From: Larsenimonas rhizosphaerae
Lineage (GTDB): Bacteria > Pseudomonadota > Gammaproteobacteria > Pseudomonadales > Halomonadaceae
NCBI RefSeq assembly: GCF_023700005.1
Contig: NZ_JAMLJK010000005.1
Span: 90,200 to 154,199 of the forward strand
Length of the DNA stretch: 64,000 nucleotides
Direction of reading: 5' to 3'
Position numbers and translations under genes: made by a program. Under the pieces are notes generated by a model that saw only the letters and a program-made list of their open reading frames with translations, did not search any database and had not been told where the DNA came from. This document shows, one piece after another, positions 10,256 to 19,926 of this stretch (positions are counted from its first letter, which is position 1; the number at the start of each line of letters is the position of its first letter).

Positions 10256-10578
10256 GCATCATTCATGATGCCGTCGATACGCTCCAGAGCCTGAATCAGA
10301 GGTAGCCGTTTACCTGTCGGATATTCCTTCAGGTAAAGCTCCGCGGCCGGTGCGATGCTTGAAGGTGACGGGAAAGCCGTACCGGCATCAATCAGAGCCT
10401 GTAATCGAGCCAGCAGGACGTAACGAAGCCATTGCGGCAAGGACATGGTATCAACGCAAAAAGGCTCACGACTCATGAAGGCCTGGGGCTGGGGCACCTC
10501 CTGCTTCCAGACATCAGCGGCCTTCATGGCCGCTTCGAGTTCACGCATCGCCTGCTGCATTGCTTCACTTTGCGACAT
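10252..10578 (-). CDS. yqcC: YqcC family protein
   Basis: The 108-residue acidic helical protein matches the YqcC/DUF446 family of unknown function. The typical pattern is seen as AMRELEAAMKAADVWKQEVPQPQAFMSREPFCVDTMSLPQWLRYVLLARLQ and a C-terminal PLIQALERIDGIM. In many gamma-proteobacteria yqcC sits beside truC, the tRNA pseudouridine-65 synthase; here it instead ends tail-to-tail with brnQ, overlapping by 4 bases. No signal peptide or catalytic motif is visible. The start at 10578 is the only plausible ATG. It is probably a stand-alone gene. Confidence 0.9.
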   Translation of the reverse strand: MSQSEAMQQAMRELEAAMKAADVWKQEVPQPQAFMSREPFCVDTMSLPQWLRYVLLARLQALIDAGTAFPSPSSIAPAAELYLKEYPTGKRLPLIQALERIDGIMNDA

Positions 10579-10735
10579 GAATTACCTCACATTGGGATTT
10601 GACTGTGCTGTCCCCGATATCATGCACAATTACCCTGAATGAGCATGTGGATAACACGGGGACAACTTCGTGTAGCCTTGAGCGCATGCCGCTCGCGGCA
10701 AACTGATTACTTTTTAACCATCTCGATTGAACATC

Positions 10736-10747
10736 GAATGTACATTC
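10736..10747. promoter_or_regulatory. 12-bp palindrome upstream of the DUF3549-rimB-rimK group
   Basis: GAATGTACATTC is a perfect palindrome ending 25 bases before the ATG at 10773. It is preceded by the imperfect dyad TCGAT-TGAAC-ATCGA. It could be an operator, but such short palindromes also occur by chance. The rest of the 10579-10772 gap holds no feature I can name. Confidence 0.25.
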
Positions 10748-10772
10748 ATGATTTCAGGAGCAGGGACACACC

Positions 10773-11798
10773 ATGTCAGCACCGCCCTTGACGCTATCAG
10801 GCATTTTCGAACAGGCCGGTATTTCCCCCCGGCTATATCATCTGGGACGAGAAATAGCACCCTGCTCCCCAGAAGCCTTTCAGGCATTTGAAGACCAGCG
10901 ATTGCCCTGGCCACTGCCCTGGCAGCAGCGAGCACGGGTCGCTATAACCTTCGCGCCTCCTGGCGACAGTACATCAACCCCTCTGGTCTGGTTTCTGGCC
11001 TTTCCACTGGATGAACAGGGCCTTCTGGAGCCCGCCATGCGGGACGGTTTTATCCACCGCCTGCTGGCAACACTTGGTCAACAGCCACTGGATGCACTGG
11101 CTCCCGTGGAAGGAGTGGATCCACTCATGAAGGACAATCCGCTGGCCTTTGATCCGCCGCCACTGACCATGGCACTGTTTCATGCCCTGGCTGCACGTGA
11201 TGCAGGTCAACCGGCCAGTCGTTTTTCCGAAATGGCAGAGAGCTATTTTAACGGGTTGTCGGCGCGTGAGCACGGATCATCGCTTGGCTGGCAGGGCGTG
11301 GCTGACATTGTGGCGAGAAAGGATGAGACCCGTGAACGCCAGTGGGCAATGTGTCTTGATGCACTTGATGATCAGGCACTGCAGGCGCTTTGTGCCTGCC
11401 TTGAATTCTTCCCGCCAACAACGCCTGAACTGCTTGAAGCCCTGGCCGAACAAAATAGCGTGCGTACCGGAGAAGTAGCGTATAGTTGCGCACGCGCGGG
11501 ACTGGCGAGCCGGGAAGGCCGTGCATCCCAATGGGCCGATACCCTGCTTGGTCGTGATGCCCTGGCCGATGAAGACCTCGCGATTCTGGCAGTGCGGGGC
11601 TGGCATCATCTGGAACATGAAACCAGACTTGCCTCCTTTCTGGAGCACCTCGCGCGCTCGTCTACACTGGATATGTCCAGATGGCTAAAAGAGCTGGCAC
11701 TGCTGCCAAGACTTCGACTGCCCCTGATCATGATGCTGCGCGACGCCCCGGAAGATTCGGCGCTGGCCCTACGACTATCACCTGTGACCCGACACTGA
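10773..11798 (+). CDS. DUF3549 family protein, function unknown
   Basis: The 341-residue soluble protein resembles the DUF3549 family found in Pseudomonas and Halomonas relatives. The recognisable part is the N-terminus: LSGIFEQAGISPRLYHLGREIAPCSPEAFQAFEDQRLPWPLPWQQRARVAITF. The middle and C-terminal parts are helical and repeat-like, rich in leucine and alanine, possibly an alpha-solenoid (for example DDQALQALCACLEFFPPTTPELLEALAEQ). No signal peptide, membrane segment or catalytic motif is seen. The ribosome-binding site is caggagcaggg. It ends 3 bases before rimB, so it is likely in one operon with rimB and rimK, hinting at a shared role in ribosome or peptide-ligase biology. That link is inference. 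Confidence 0.75.
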   Translation: MSAPPLTLSGIFEQAGISPRLYHLGREIAPCSPEAFQAFEDQRLPWPLPWQQRARVAITFAPPGDSTSTPLVWFLAFPLDEQGLLEPAMRDGFIHRLLATLGQQPLDALAPVEGVDPLMKDNPLAFDPPPLTMALFHALAARDAGQPASRFSEMAESYFNGLSAREHGSSLGWQGVADIVARKDETRERQWAMCLDALDDQALQALCACLEFFPPTTPELLEALAEQNSVRTGEVAYSCARAGLASREGRASQWADTLLGRDALADEDLAILAVRGWHHLEHETRLASFLEHLARSSTLDMSRWLKELALLPRLRLPLIMMLRDAPEDSALALRLSPVTRH

Positions 11799-11801
11799 CT
11801 C

Positions 11802-12239
11802 ATGACATCACTGCCCTATGAACCTCGTGCCATTATCGGTCGGCGTGAAATAGTCACGCTTCCCGAGCTTGAGCTGACACTGCCATGCAAGGTGGATACC
11901 GGTGCACGCACCTCCGCCCTGCATGCCGAGCATATTCATTCCTTTGAGCGTGAAGGCCACTGGTATGTGCGCTTTACCAGCTGGGGCGGTAATGACAACA
12001 ATATATCGCGCCAGTTCGAGCTGCCGCTGTATGACAGACGCCAGGTCAAAAGCTCGAATGGACACAGCGAAAATCGCTGTGTCATCCGTACCCTGATGAA
12101 ACTGGGCGAGCTTTCCTATGATATCGAGCTGACACTGGTCAATCGCCAGGAAATGCGTCATCCCATGCTGCTTGGGCGTCGCGCCATGCGCCGGCTACTG
12201 GTTGCTCCGGGCGCTTCATTTTTGCACGACACACCCTAG
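11802..12239 (+). CDS. rimB: RimB-type retropepsin-like ATP-dependent zinc protease family
   Basis: The 145-residue product belongs to the RimB/YbaZ-adjacent family called ATP-dependent zinc protease or retropepsin-like. The aspartyl-protease-like signature is [14 protein letters not shown] near residue 30; the flanking [12 protein letters not shown] and C-terminal [20 protein letters not shown] are conserved. In Pseudomonas, RimB removes glutamates that RimK adds to ribosomal protein S6. It lies directly before rimK with a 38-base gap and 3 bases after the DUF3549 gene. The pairing with rimK is the strongest support for the specific name. Confidence 0.87.
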   Translation: MTSLPYEPRAIIGRREIVTLPELELTLPCKVDTGARTSALHAEHIHSFEREGHWYVRFTSWGGNDNNISRQFELPLYDRRQVKSSNGHSENRCVIRTLMKLGELSYDIELTLVNRQEMRHPMLLGRRAMRRLLVAPGASFLHDTP

Positions 12240-12277
12240 ATCACGGACTGGTCGTTACAATTACAAGGACATCTGCC

Positions 12278-13186
12278 ATGCATATCGCTATTTTGTCACG
12301 CAACCGTTCACTGTATTCAACACGTCGCCTTGAAGAAGCGGCCAGAGAACGTGGTCACACTGTCAGGGTTATTGATACGCTGCGGTGTTACATGAATATC
12401 GCCTCTCACCGCCCCACTATTCATTACAAGGGTGAGGAACTCGAAAAGTTCGATGCCGTTATCCCGCGGATAGGGTCATCGGTCACCTTTTACGGCTGCG
12501 CCGTATTGCGCCAGTTTGAAATGATGGGCACCTATGTGCTCAACGACTCCGTATCCATTACCCGCTCGCGCGACAAGCTCCGGTCATTGCAGTTGCTCTC
12601 GCGCAAGGGCCTTGGCCTGCCGGTTACCGGGTTTGCACACTCTCCGGATGATATTCCGGACCTGATCAAGATGGTCAAGGGCGCACCGCTGGTTATCAAG
12701 TTGCTGGAAGGCACCCAGGGGATTGGCGTGGTACTGGCTGAAACCAATCAGGCAGCAGAAAGCGTCATTCAGGCCTTCATGGGCATGAAAGCCAATATCA
12801 TGGTTCAGGAATATATCAAGGAAGCCAAGGGCGCGGACCTGCGCTGCTTTGTTGTCGGAGACAAGGTAGTGGCCGCCATGAAACGTCAGGCGGCTGATGG
12901 CGAATTTCGTTCCAATCTTCATCGGGGCGGCACGGCAAGCGCCATTCGCATTACCCCCGAGGAGCGCTCGACTGCCATCCGAGCGGCCAAGGCCATGGGC
13001 CTGCGTGTAGCCGGTGTGGACCTGCTGCGCGCCAATCATGGCCCGGTCATCATGGAGGTCAACTCGTCACCCGGCCTTCAGGGAATCGAATCCACCACCC
13101 AGGCGGATATTGCAGGTTTGATTATTAGCCATATTGAAAAAAACGCGACCGAAAAGCCACGCGTTCCGCCAAAGCCACGTGGCTGA
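12278..13186 (+). CDS. rimK: Ribosomal protein S6 glutamate ligase RimK (ATP-grasp)
   Basis: RimK adds glutamate residues to the C-terminus of ribosomal protein S6, using ATP, and can make poly-glutamate. The 302-residue length equals E. coli RimK. The ATP-grasp fold is seen in [21 protein letters not shown] (nucleotide-binding loop), [21 protein letters not shown] and the metal-binding C-terminal [16 protein letters not shown]. The N-terminus [18 protein letters not shown] is typical. The C-terminal tail [14 protein letters not shown] is basic and unstructured. It follows rimB, giving a writer/eraser pair. Ribosome-binding site is aagga. Confidence 0.96.
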   Translation: MHIAILSRNRSLYSTRRLEEAARERGHTVRVIDTLRCYMNIASHRPTIHYKGEELEKFDAVIPRIGSSVTFYGCAVLRQFEMMGTYVLNDSVSITRSRDKLRSLQLLSRKGLGLPVTGFAHSPDDIPDLIKMVKGAPLVIKLLEGTQGIGVVLAETNQAAESVIQAFMGMKANIMVQEYIKEAKGADLRCFVVGDKVVAAMKRQAADGEFRSNLHRGGTASAIRITPEERSTAIRAAKAMGLRVAGVDLLRANHGPVIMEVNSSPGLQGIESTTQADIAGLIISHIEKNATEKPRVPPKPRG

Positions 13187-13260
13187 GGTTTGATCCGGGG
13201 TCGGGCTCTGGCACACTGACCACAGCATTTCTACTTTAGCGTCACCGGAGGTGACTGCGC

Positions 13261-13761
13261 ATGTTTCTCGATAATCGCCAGGTGGCGATGGACAGCCTGC
13301 TCGAAGCGCTGGCTGACAGTCTGGATTACTACCAGGACAATGTTGAACGCCTGCGTGATTCGGTACGCGATGCACTGACGCCCTGGTTCAACCAGCGTAC
13401 GGCAGACCTCAAGACGCTGCAGACCCAGTGCAAGACTCATCTTGACCTGCTGCCGCGGGATGCCGATGTCGAGCGTGATGATTACATGTGGCTCTGGAGT
13501 CGGCTGAAAAGCTTCGTGGGTGATGACAGTCAGGTACTGATCAATGAGCTGCTCGAGCAGGAACGTGTTCTGATGCAGTCCCTATCCACGGCATTTACCC
13601 ACGATCTGCCGGAAGATATCGATAAAACACTGGAACGCCTCTGGTCTGACTGCAGGTCCCTGATTCGGGAACTGTACCGTCAGCAGAAAAAGGAGAGGGG
13701 CCACCGCCCTCCCAAACAACGTCGCGCCGGTAAACGCCAGCGCACGTCTTCAGGAAAGTAA
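13261..13761 (+). CDS. DUF2383 (PA2169-like) helical-bundle protein
   Basis: The 166-residue product looks like the DUF2383/PA2169 family, a ferritin-like four-helix bundle of unknown function. The evidence is pattern-level. Residues 8-60 (MDSLLEALADSLDYYQDNVERL then LKTLQTQCKTHL) match the two N-terminal helices. WLWSRLKSFVGDDSQVLINELLEQE followed by AFTHDLPEDIDKTLERLW matches the characteristic LKS-GDD-EE-LP block. The last 25 residues are strongly basic (KKERGHRPPKQRRAGKRQ), unusual for the family and possibly a nucleic-acid-binding tail. Strong ribosome-binding site ggaggtga. It could be co-transcribed with rimK, 74 bases upstream. Confidence 0.6.
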   Translation: MFLDNRQVAMDSLLEALADSLDYYQDNVERLRDSVRDALTPWFNQRTADLKTLQTQCKTHLDLLPRDADVERDDYMWLWSRLKSFVGDDSQVLINELLEQERVLMQSLSTAFTHDLPEDIDKTLERLWSDCRSLIRELYRQQKKERGHRPPKQRRAGKRQRTSSGK

Positions 13762-13773
13762 CGCGGCCACGCC

Positions 13774-14427
13774 CTATCCGGCCGTCAATGGCACCGTGGG
13801 CCCGAGAAAATGCGGGCGTCGGTGCCAAAGATAGAGATCCCCTACCGTTGCAGCCCGCGCCAGCCATTCCCTGGCGCGCATCTCGACATCCAGCCGTGGG
13901 GCGTCGGCATGAGCCACGCAGCCCTGTACATTCATACCCAGCTGGTCGGCAATGAACAGTGCGCGCGGCAAGTGCCAGCTCTGAGTTACCAGCAGTGCCT
14001 GATCGACCTTGAACACCTGCTGCGCACGCACCAGGGTGTCGAAGGTACTGAAACCGGCAAAATCCAGCGTCATGGCACTGTCAGGCACTTTCTGCCGATG
14101 CAGGTCACGCCACATGTAACGTGGTTCATTGTAATAGCGAGTACGGTTATCACCGGAAAGCAGTAGATGATCAACCAGCCCCAGCCGGTAGAGCTGAGCG
14201 GCAGTATTCATGCGAGCATGAAAGTGCGGGTTCGCTCCTCCCCCACGCAGGCCGTAGGATGTTCCGAATACGATGCCTACAGGCACGGGAGGGCAATCAA
14301 GAATGTCGGTATGTATCTGGTCGCGTGTGGACAGGATGACCCATGCATTCAGGGCTGCAAGAATGGCCAGCCCTGTCATTAGAGACCAGGCCGTAGCCCG
14401 GATAGCCACTGCGGCCAGTTTTTTCAT
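13774..14427 (-). CDS. sanA: SanA/YdcF family (DUF218) inner-membrane protein
   Basis: The 217-residue protein has one N-terminal membrane anchor (AWSLMTGLAILAALNAWVIL) and a periplasmic DUF218 domain: VGIVFGTSYGLRGGGANPHFHARMNTAAQLYRLG, LLLSGDNRTRYYNEPRYM and ALLVTQSWHLPRALFIADQLG. This matches SanA, which in E. coli affects envelope permeability to vancomycin at high temperature; its biochemical activity is unknown. It starts 33 bases after sufT on the same strand and may be read through from the suf operon. It ends tail-to-tail with the DUF2383 gene. Confidence 0.9.
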   Translation of the reverse strand: MKKLAAVAIRATAWSLMTGLAILAALNAWVILSTRDQIHTDILDCPPVPVGIVFGTSYGLRGGGANPHFHARMNTAAQLYRLGLVDHLLLSGDNRTRYYNEPRYMWRDLHRQKVPDSAMTLDFAGFSTFDTLVRAQQVFKVDQALLVTQSWHLPRALFIADQLGMNVQGCVAHADAPRLDVEMRAREWLARAATVGDLYLWHRRPHFLGPTVPLTAG

Positions 14428-14460
14428 GCCTGCCCCGTTACCGCGAAAATAGGTCCGCTG

Positions 14461-15027
14461 CTAGAACATGCCCAGTTCAAGCTGAGCAGTTTCGCTCATC
14501 ATGTCACGAGACCAGGGCGGATCAAAGACCAGCTCGATATTGACCTTGCTGATCTGAGGCGCCCCCAGAATCTTGTGGCGCGCATCCTCGGCAATCACAT
14601 CTCCCATGCCGCACCCGGGTGCGGTCAGGGTCATCCGAATATTGACCACACGCTCACCGGAAATCAGCGTATCGAGCCGGCACCCATAGACCAGACCAAG
14701 CTCCACGATATCCACCGGTATTTCCGGGTCAAAGCAGGTACGAAGCTGCTCCCATATAAAGGCCTCGATCTCGTCATCGGAAGCGTGTTCATCCAGCGTC
14801 GGCCGGGGAACGGAGGACAGTCCAAGCGCATCCAGCTGATGCCCTTCGACAAGATACAGGCGACCTTCAAGAGCCACACTGACCGAGCTGCCCATCGCCT
14901 GCATGACCTGAACGACAGCATCTTCATTCAGCGTAACCGATTTGCCGAACGGGATCGAAATGGCCTCTACATCACGCTGAAGGGGCATTTGCTGCCCCTT
15001 CGTTACTCCTTGAAGCTTGTTCGCCAT
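14461..15027 (-). CDS. sufT: Fe-S cluster assembly factor SufT (long form, DUF59/MIP18)
   Basis: The 188-residue protein has a SufT-specific N-terminal region (about residues 10-75, PFGKSVTLNEDAVVQVMQAMGSSVSVALEGRLYLVEG) and a DUF59/MIP18 domain (EAFIWEQLRTCFDPEIPVDIVELGLVYG) with the conserved TAPGCGMGDVIAEDA. SufT assists Fe-S protein maturation; its exact step is unsettled. Tandem ATGs lie at 15030 and 15027; the second has better spacing (6 bases) from GGAG. The longer frame from 15066 overlaps sufS. It is the last gene of the suf operon, 10 bases after sufS. Confidence 0.92.
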   Translation of the reverse strand: MANKLQGVTKGQQMPLQRDVEAISIPFGKSVTLNEDAVVQVMQAMGSSVSVALEGRLYLVEGHQLDALGLSSVPRPTLDEHASDDEIEAFIWEQLRTCFDPEIPVDIVELGLVYGCRLDTLISGERVVNIRMTLTAPGCGMGDVIAEDARHKILGAPQISKVNIELVFDPPWSRDMMSETAQLELGMF

Positions 15028-15037
15028 CATCGACTCC

Positions 15038-16282
15038 TCAGCGCACCATGGCCAGAACGCGCTCAAGCGCGTCTACAAAGGCATCGACTTCTTCCAGCGT
15101 GTTGTACACCCCGAAAGAGGCGCGGCAGGTAGCGTCCAGCCCAAAGCTTCGTAACAGCGGCTGTGCACAGTGGTGGCCGGTACGAATGGCGACACCGAAC
15201 TGATCAATCAGAAGACCGATATCCTGAGAGTGGGCACCTTCAACAACAAAGGAAATCACTCCGCATTTTTCAGGCGCCTGGCCAATGATGCTCAGCCCGT
15301 CAATGGACTGCATGCGCTCTGTTGCATGCGTGAGCAGACGCTGCTCCCAGTCACTGACCAGGTCAAAGTGCAGACTGGTCAACCAGCGAATGGCCCTGTC
15401 CAGTGCCACGGCCTCGGCAATGGCCGGCGTTCCCGCCTCGAACTTGTGAGGCGGCGCCGCAAAGGTCGTACCATCATCGAAGCTTACGCGGGAAATCATT
15501 TCTCCACCGCCCTGCCAGGGCGGCATGGCATCAAGCAGCTCGTAACGCCCGTAAAGTGCACCAATACCGGTAGGACCATAAATCTTGTGGCCGGAGAACG
15601 CGTAAAAATCAACGTCCATTTCGGTCACGTCAACCCGGGCATGTGCCACGGCCTGCGCACCATCCACCAGAATCAATGCACCGTGATCATGCGCGATGTC
15701 GGCCATCTCACGGATCGGATTGATCGTACCCAGTGCGTTGGATACATGAGTAACGGCAACGAGGCGTGTGCGCTCGGTAAACAGGGCCTGATAGGCCTGC
15801 ATATCGAGCACACCGCGCTGGTCAACGGGAATCACCTTTACCGTAATGCCAAGCGAGGTGGCCAGCATCTGCCAGGGCACGATGTTGGAATGATGCTCCA
15901 TGGCGGAAATCATCACCTCGTCCCCTTCCCGCAGATTGGCACGCCCCCAGGTATTGGCAACCAGGTTAATGGCCTCGGTGGTTCCTCGGGTGAAGATGAT
16001 TTCCTCAACCCGAGCGGCATTGAGGAACTCACGCACTGTGTCTCGCGCCTGCTCGAATGCCGCAGTCGCCTCGTCAGCCAGGGTATGCAACCCGCGGTGA
16101 ATATTGGCGTTGTAACGCCGAAAGTAGTCATTCCATGCCTCAAGCACTGGCTCCGGCGTCTGCGTGGTGGCCGCATTGTCCAGATACACCAGGGGTTTGC
16201 CGTCATGGAGCTCACGCCCCAGGATCGGAAACTGGGCACGAATCGCATCTACATCCAGCATCAGTGCTGAGTCCATCATCAT
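15038..16282 (-). CDS. sufS: Cysteine desulfurase SufS
   Basis: SufS is a PLP enzyme that takes sulfur from cysteine as a persulfide for Fe-S cluster assembly. The product is about 414 residues, the usual type II length. Landmarks are YLDNAATTQTPEPV, MEHHSNIVPWQ, the PLP lysine in SGHKIYGPTGIGALYG and the catalytic cysteine in RTGHHCAQPLLRS. Three in-frame ATGs lie at the start (16282, 16279, 16276); the first overlaps the sufD stop, which suggests coupling. No SufE or SufU sulfur-acceptor gene lies in the operon. Confidence 0.96.
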   Translation of the reverse strand: MMMDSALMLDVDAIRAQFPILGRELHDGKPLVYLDNAATTQTPEPVLEAWNDYFRRYNANIHRGLHTLADEATAAFEQARDTVREFLNAARVEEIIFTRGTTEAINLVANTWGRANLREGDEVMISAMEHHSNIVPWQMLATSLGITVKVIPVDQRGVLDMQAYQALFTERTRLVAVTHVSNALGTINPIREMADIAHDHGALILVDGAQAVAHARVDVTEMDVDFYAFSGHKIYGPTGIGALYGRYELLDAMPPWQGGGEMISRVSFDDGTTFAAPPHKFEAGTPAIAEAVALDRAIRWLTSLHFDLVSDWEQRLLTHATERMQSIDGLSIIGQAPEKCGVISFVVEGAHSQDIGLLIDQFGVAIRTGHHCAQPLLRSFGLDATCRASFGVYNTLEEVDAFVDALERVLAMVR

Positions 16283-17610
16283 GCGTCAGCGGCCTCTACA
16301 AGATCCTGAAGATTGAAACGGTCCGGCAGCTTCCCGGCAACCGCTCGCTCGATCCGAGTGGCAATGGACGGCAATGTGACACTTTCCATGACCTCGCCGG
16401 CAAAGGCCAGCGTCAGCAGACCGCGCGCCATTGCTTCATCAATGCCGCGGGCGCGAAGGGCAAAAATCGCCTTTTCGTCCAGCTGCCCCGTGGTCGTGCC
16501 GTGGGAGCACTGCACATCGTCGGCGTAGATCAACAGTTCAGGCTTGGTATCAATCTCGGCCCGGTCGGACAGCAACAGGTTGGCATTGCTTTGATAGCCA
16601 CGAACCTGCTGTGCATCACGTTTGATATGCACCAGACCATTGAACACACCTCGAGCACGGTCGTCCAGGATGCCCTTGTAGTTCTCGTTGGAGAACGTAC
16701 GCGGGGCGTTATGGTGGACCTTGGTGTGGTTATCCATATGCTGGCGCCCACGGCCGAAAAAGAGGCCGTAATAATCGCATACGGCATTTTCGTCATTCAG
16801 CTCGGCAACAATGTCATTACGGGCAATTGCAGCGCCAAGATTGAGGTTGAACGAACGAAAATGGCTGTCACGGGTCTGCTCGATGTGCAGGCTGCTGATG
16901 TGGAATTCGCTGGTCGCTGCTTCCTGCAGGCGGTAATGCACTACCTGTGCGCCCTTGCCAGTAAAGACTTCACTGACCACATTGGTCAGATTGGCTGCCT
17001 CACTGTCACCGGTGTAATGCTCGATCACCGTGACCTGGCTCTGACTGGCAGCATCGATCAGTATTCGGGGGTGGCTCATCACCGGCGTTTCGTGGTGACG
17101 CGAGACGAACAGCAGATAAACCGGCTTGTCCAGCACCACCCTTCGGCCGATGCGAATCACTGCCCCTTCGCCCATGAACGCTGTATTCAGTGCGGAGAAC
17201 GGTGAAAAATCCACGTTATTGAGACGGCCCAGCTGCCCCCCCACGGCTTCGTGATTATCAGCCAGCGCCCGAGACAACGGCTCGACCGTGACATCACTGC
17301 CCAACGCATCTACATCAGACAATGACGAGTTGAAGATGCCATCCACGAACACAAGACGATACGCGTCGATGCCTATAGAAAACGCGTCGCACTGCTCGGC
17401 ACTCAGCTCGTTGCTGTCAGCCAGCGTAAAGCTCTGACGCGCAATGGCGGACACATCCGTATATTTCCACTCTTCATCCTTGCGGCCGGGAAACCCCACG
17501 GCCTCGAAACGGGCAGCGCCTGCCTGACGCCGCGCGGCTATCCAGCTTGGTTCGGCATCCAGGGGCTGCCGCGCACCGAGCTGGTCCAGAAAGCCCTGCA
17601 CTTGACTCAT
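16279..17610 (-). CDS. sufD: Fe-S cluster assembly scaffold subunit SufD
   Basis: SufD is part of the SufBC2D scaffold on which Fe-S clusters are built. The 443-residue protein has the family's right-handed beta-helix core (for example VVHYRLQEAATSEFHISSLHIEQTRDSHFRSFNLNLG) and the C-terminal block QLDEKAIFALRARGIDEAMARGLLTLAFAGEV. The N-terminal KDEEWKYTDVSAIA is also diagnostic. It overlaps sufC by 4 bases at its start and sufS at its end, so B-C-D-S are one transcription unit. Confidence 0.96.
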   Translation of the reverse strand: MSQVQGFLDQLGARQPLDAEPSWIAARRQAGAARFEAVGFPGRKDEEWKYTDVSAIARQSFTLADSNELSAEQCDAFSIGIDAYRLVFVDGIFNSSLSDVDALGSDVTVEPLSRALADNHEAVGGQLGRLNNVDFSPFSALNTAFMGEGAVIRIGRRVVLDKPVYLLFVSRHHETPVMSHPRILIDAASQSQVTVIEHYTGDSEAANLTNVVSEVFTGKGAQVVHYRLQEAATSEFHISSLHIEQTRDSHFRSFNLNLGAAIARNDIVAELNDENAVCDYYGLFFGRGRQHMDNHTKVHHNAPRTFSNENYKGILDDRARGVFNGLVHIKRDAQQVRGYQSNANLLLSDRAEIDTKPELLIYADDVQCSHGTTTGQLDEKAIFALRARGIDEAMARGLLTLAFAGEVMESVTLPSIATRIERAVAGKLPDRFNLQDLVEAADA

Positions 17611-18359
17611 GCCACACTCCCTTCGGTCAGCCAGTCGTAGCCGCGCTCTTCAACATCCAGTGCCAGACTCTTGTCACCGCTTTTCACCACGCGGCCGTCC
17701 ACGAGAACGTGAACTACATCGGGAACGATATGGTCAAGGAGGCGCTGATAGTGAGTCACCATCAGGATGCCACGGTCGGCACCGCGCAATGAGTTGACCC
17801 CCTCCGCCACTACTTTCATGGCATCGACGTCCAGCCCGGAGTCGATCTCGTCCAGCAGTGCCAGACGGGGTTGCAGGACCAGCATCTGAAGAATTTCGTT
17901 GCGTTTTTTCTCACCGCCGGAAAAGCCTTCATTGACAGCACGCTGCAGAAAGCTGTTATCCATTTTCATGTAGGCCAGCTTTTCACGGATCAGCTTCATG
18001 AACTCGGGCGCAGGAATTTCCTCTTCACCACGTGCTTCACGCTGGGCATTGAGTGCTGCTTTCAGCAGATATACATTCTTGACGCCCGGAATCTCGACCG
18101 GATACTGAAAGCCCATCAACAGGCCGGCACGGGCCCGTTCCTCGACTTCCATTTCCAGAAGGTCCTTTCCTTCAAATGTAATGCTGCCCTGCGTCACCTC
18201 GTAACCGTCATTACCGGCCAGTACCGCAGACAGCGTGGACTTGCCCGCCCCGTTCGGCCCCATGATCGCGTGCACTTCACCCGGATTGATCGTCAGGTTG
18301 ATGCCTTTCAGGATTATCTTGCCATCTACGCTGGCGTGCAGGTCTTTAATCTCAAGCAT
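17607..18359 (-). CDS. sufC: Fe-S cluster assembly ATPase SufC
   Basis: SufC is the ABC-type ATPase of the SufBC2D complex, working in the cytosol without a membrane partner. The 250-residue product has the Walker A motif GPNGAGKST (about residue 34), the Q-loop region MGFQYPVEIPGV, the signature FSGGEKKRNEILQ and Walker B LALLDEIDSGLD. I chose ATG at 18359, preceded by GAGG at 7 bases; the TTG two codons upstream is less likely. A 68-base gap separates it from sufB. Confidence 0.97.
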   Translation of the reverse strand: MLEIKDLHASVDGKIILKGINLTINPGEVHAIMGPNGAGKSTLSAVLAGNDGYEVTQGSITFEGKDLLEMEVEERARAGLLMGFQYPVEIPGVKNVYLLKAALNAQREARGEEEIPAPEFMKLIREKLAYMKMDNSFLQRAVNEGFSGGEKKRNEILQMLVLQPRLALLDEIDSGLDVDAMKVVAEGVNSLRGADRGILMVTHYQRLLDHIVPDVVHVLVDGRVVKSGDKSLALDVEERGYDWLTEGSVA

Positions 18360-18427
18360 GGTCAAACCTCAAAAAATGTACCGTGGCGCCGCCCCGGGCG
18401 ACGCCTCGCAATAGGGGTAGCGCGCAA

Positions 18428-19870
18428 TCAGCCTACCGAGCCTTCAAGCGTGACGCTCAACAGTGCTTCGGCTTCAACCGCAAACTCCATCGGCAGCTCC
18501 TGGAAGACATCCTTGCAGAAGCCATTGACGATCATGCTGACCGCATCTTCTTCATCAATGCCGCGGCTCTTGCAGTAAAACAGCTGGTCTTCACCGATCT
18601 TGGAGGTTGTTGCCTCGTGCTCGACCATCGCCTTGCTGTTGCTGATTTCCTGATAGGGGAAGGTATGAGCACCGCACTTGTCCCCGATCAGCAGCGAATC
18701 ACACTGGGTAAAGTTGCGCGCATTTTCGGCCCGCGGTGAAATCTTGACCAGCCCGCGGTAGGACTGATCACTGCGACCTGCGGCAATACCCTTGGAAACG
18801 ATGGTGGAGCTGGTGTTCTTGCCGATGTGAATCATCTTGGTGCCGGTATCTGCCTGCTGGCGACCGTTGGTGACCGCTACCGAATAGAACTCACCCTTGC
18901 TGCCATCGCCACGCAGCAGACAGGAGGGATATTTCCAGGTAATGGCAGAACCGGTTTCAACCTGCGTCCAGCTGATGCGCGAGCGATCGCCGCGGCAATC
19001 ACCTCTTTTGGTCACGAAGTTGTAGATACCGCCCTTGCCGTTTTCATCACCCGGATACCAGTTCTGTACCGTGGAGTACTTGATGTAGGCATCTTCCATC
19101 GCCACCAGCTCGACAACTGCCGCATGAAGCTGGTTTTCGTCACGCATCGGCGCCGTGCAGCCTTCAAGGTAGGAGACCTGCGCCTGTTTTTCGCAAATGA
19201 TCAGCGTTCGCTCGAACTGACCGGTATTGGCGGCATTGATACGGAAATAGGTGGAAAGCTCCATCGGGCAGGTAACGCCTTCCGGAATGTAAACGAAGGA
19301 GCCATCGGTAAAGACCGCAGCATTCAAGGCCGCAAAATAGTTATCGCCCCGCGGTACGACCGTACCCAGATATTTCTTGATCAGTTCCGGATGTTCGCGG
19401 ATGGCTTCGGAGATGGAGCAGAAGATCACGCCAGCATCAGCCAGCTTGTCCTTGAAGGTCGTCGCCACGGAGACGGAATCAAAAACGGCATCTACTGCCA
19501 CGCCGGCCAGGGCTGCGCGCTCGTGCAGGGGAATACCAAGCTTTTCGTAGGTTTCCAGAAGCTTCGGATCCACCTCGTCCAGGCTCTGAGGACGATCCTC
19601 GGGACGCTTGGGCGCACTGAAATAGGAAATGGCCTGATAATCAATCGGCGGGTAATCAAGGTGGGCCCAGCTCGGGCTTTCCATCTTCAGCCACTGATGA
19701 TAAGCCTCAAGCCGCCACTGAAGCATCCAGTCAGGCTCGTTTTTCTTCTGGGAGATGAAGGCAATGGTGTCTTCAGTCAGTCCCGGAGGCGCTGTATCAC
19801 TTTCGATGTCCGTCACGAACCCTTGGGTATATTCGCGACGAACGAGCTGTTCCATCTCTTCACTAGCCAT
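18428..19870 (-). CDS. sufB: Fe-S cluster assembly scaffold protein SufB
   Basis: SufB is the main scaffold subunit on which nascent clusters form. From the ATG at 19870 it has 480 residues; the open frame upstream has no similarity and lacks a ribosome-binding site, whereas GGAGAG precedes 19870. Diagnostic blocks are [68 protein letters not shown] and the C-terminal [25 protein letters not shown] with its conserved cysteine. It is the first structural gene after sufR. Confidence 0.97.
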   Translation of the reverse strand: MASEEMEQLVRREYTQGFVTDIESDTAPPGLTEDTIAFISQKKNEPDWMLQWRLEAYHQWLKMESPSWAHLDYPPIDYQAISYFSAPKRPEDRPQSLDEVDPKLLETYEKLGIPLHERAALAGVAVDAVFDSVSVATTFKDKLADAGVIFCSISEAIREHPELIKKYLGTVVPRGDNYFAALNAAVFTDGSFVYIPEGVTCPMELSTYFRINAANTGQFERTLIICEKQAQVSYLEGCTAPMRDENQLHAAVVELVAMEDAYIKYSTVQNWYPGDENGKGGIYNFVTKRGDCRGDRSRISWTQVETGSAITWKYPSCLLRGDGSKGEFYSVAVTNGRQQADTGTKMIHIGKNTSSTIVSKGIAAGRSDQSYRGLVKISPRAENARNFTQCDSLLIGDKCGAHTFPYQEISNSKAMVEHEATTSKIGEDQLFYCKSRGIDEEDAVSMIVNGFCKDVFQELPMEFAVEAEALLSVTLEGSVG

Positions 19871-19926
19871 GGTGCTCTCCCTGGTCGGGCTCTTTTTTAT
19901 GTCGGCCCGAAGCATGAATCTGTTGC

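Noticed and set aside
15170..16270. Plus-strand open frame of 366 residues opposite sufS
   Set aside because: It is a shadow of sufS, has no family similarity and no ribosome-binding site. Similar long antisense frames at 22029-23174, 18827-19930, 47975-49492 and 58551-59768 were rejected for the same reason.
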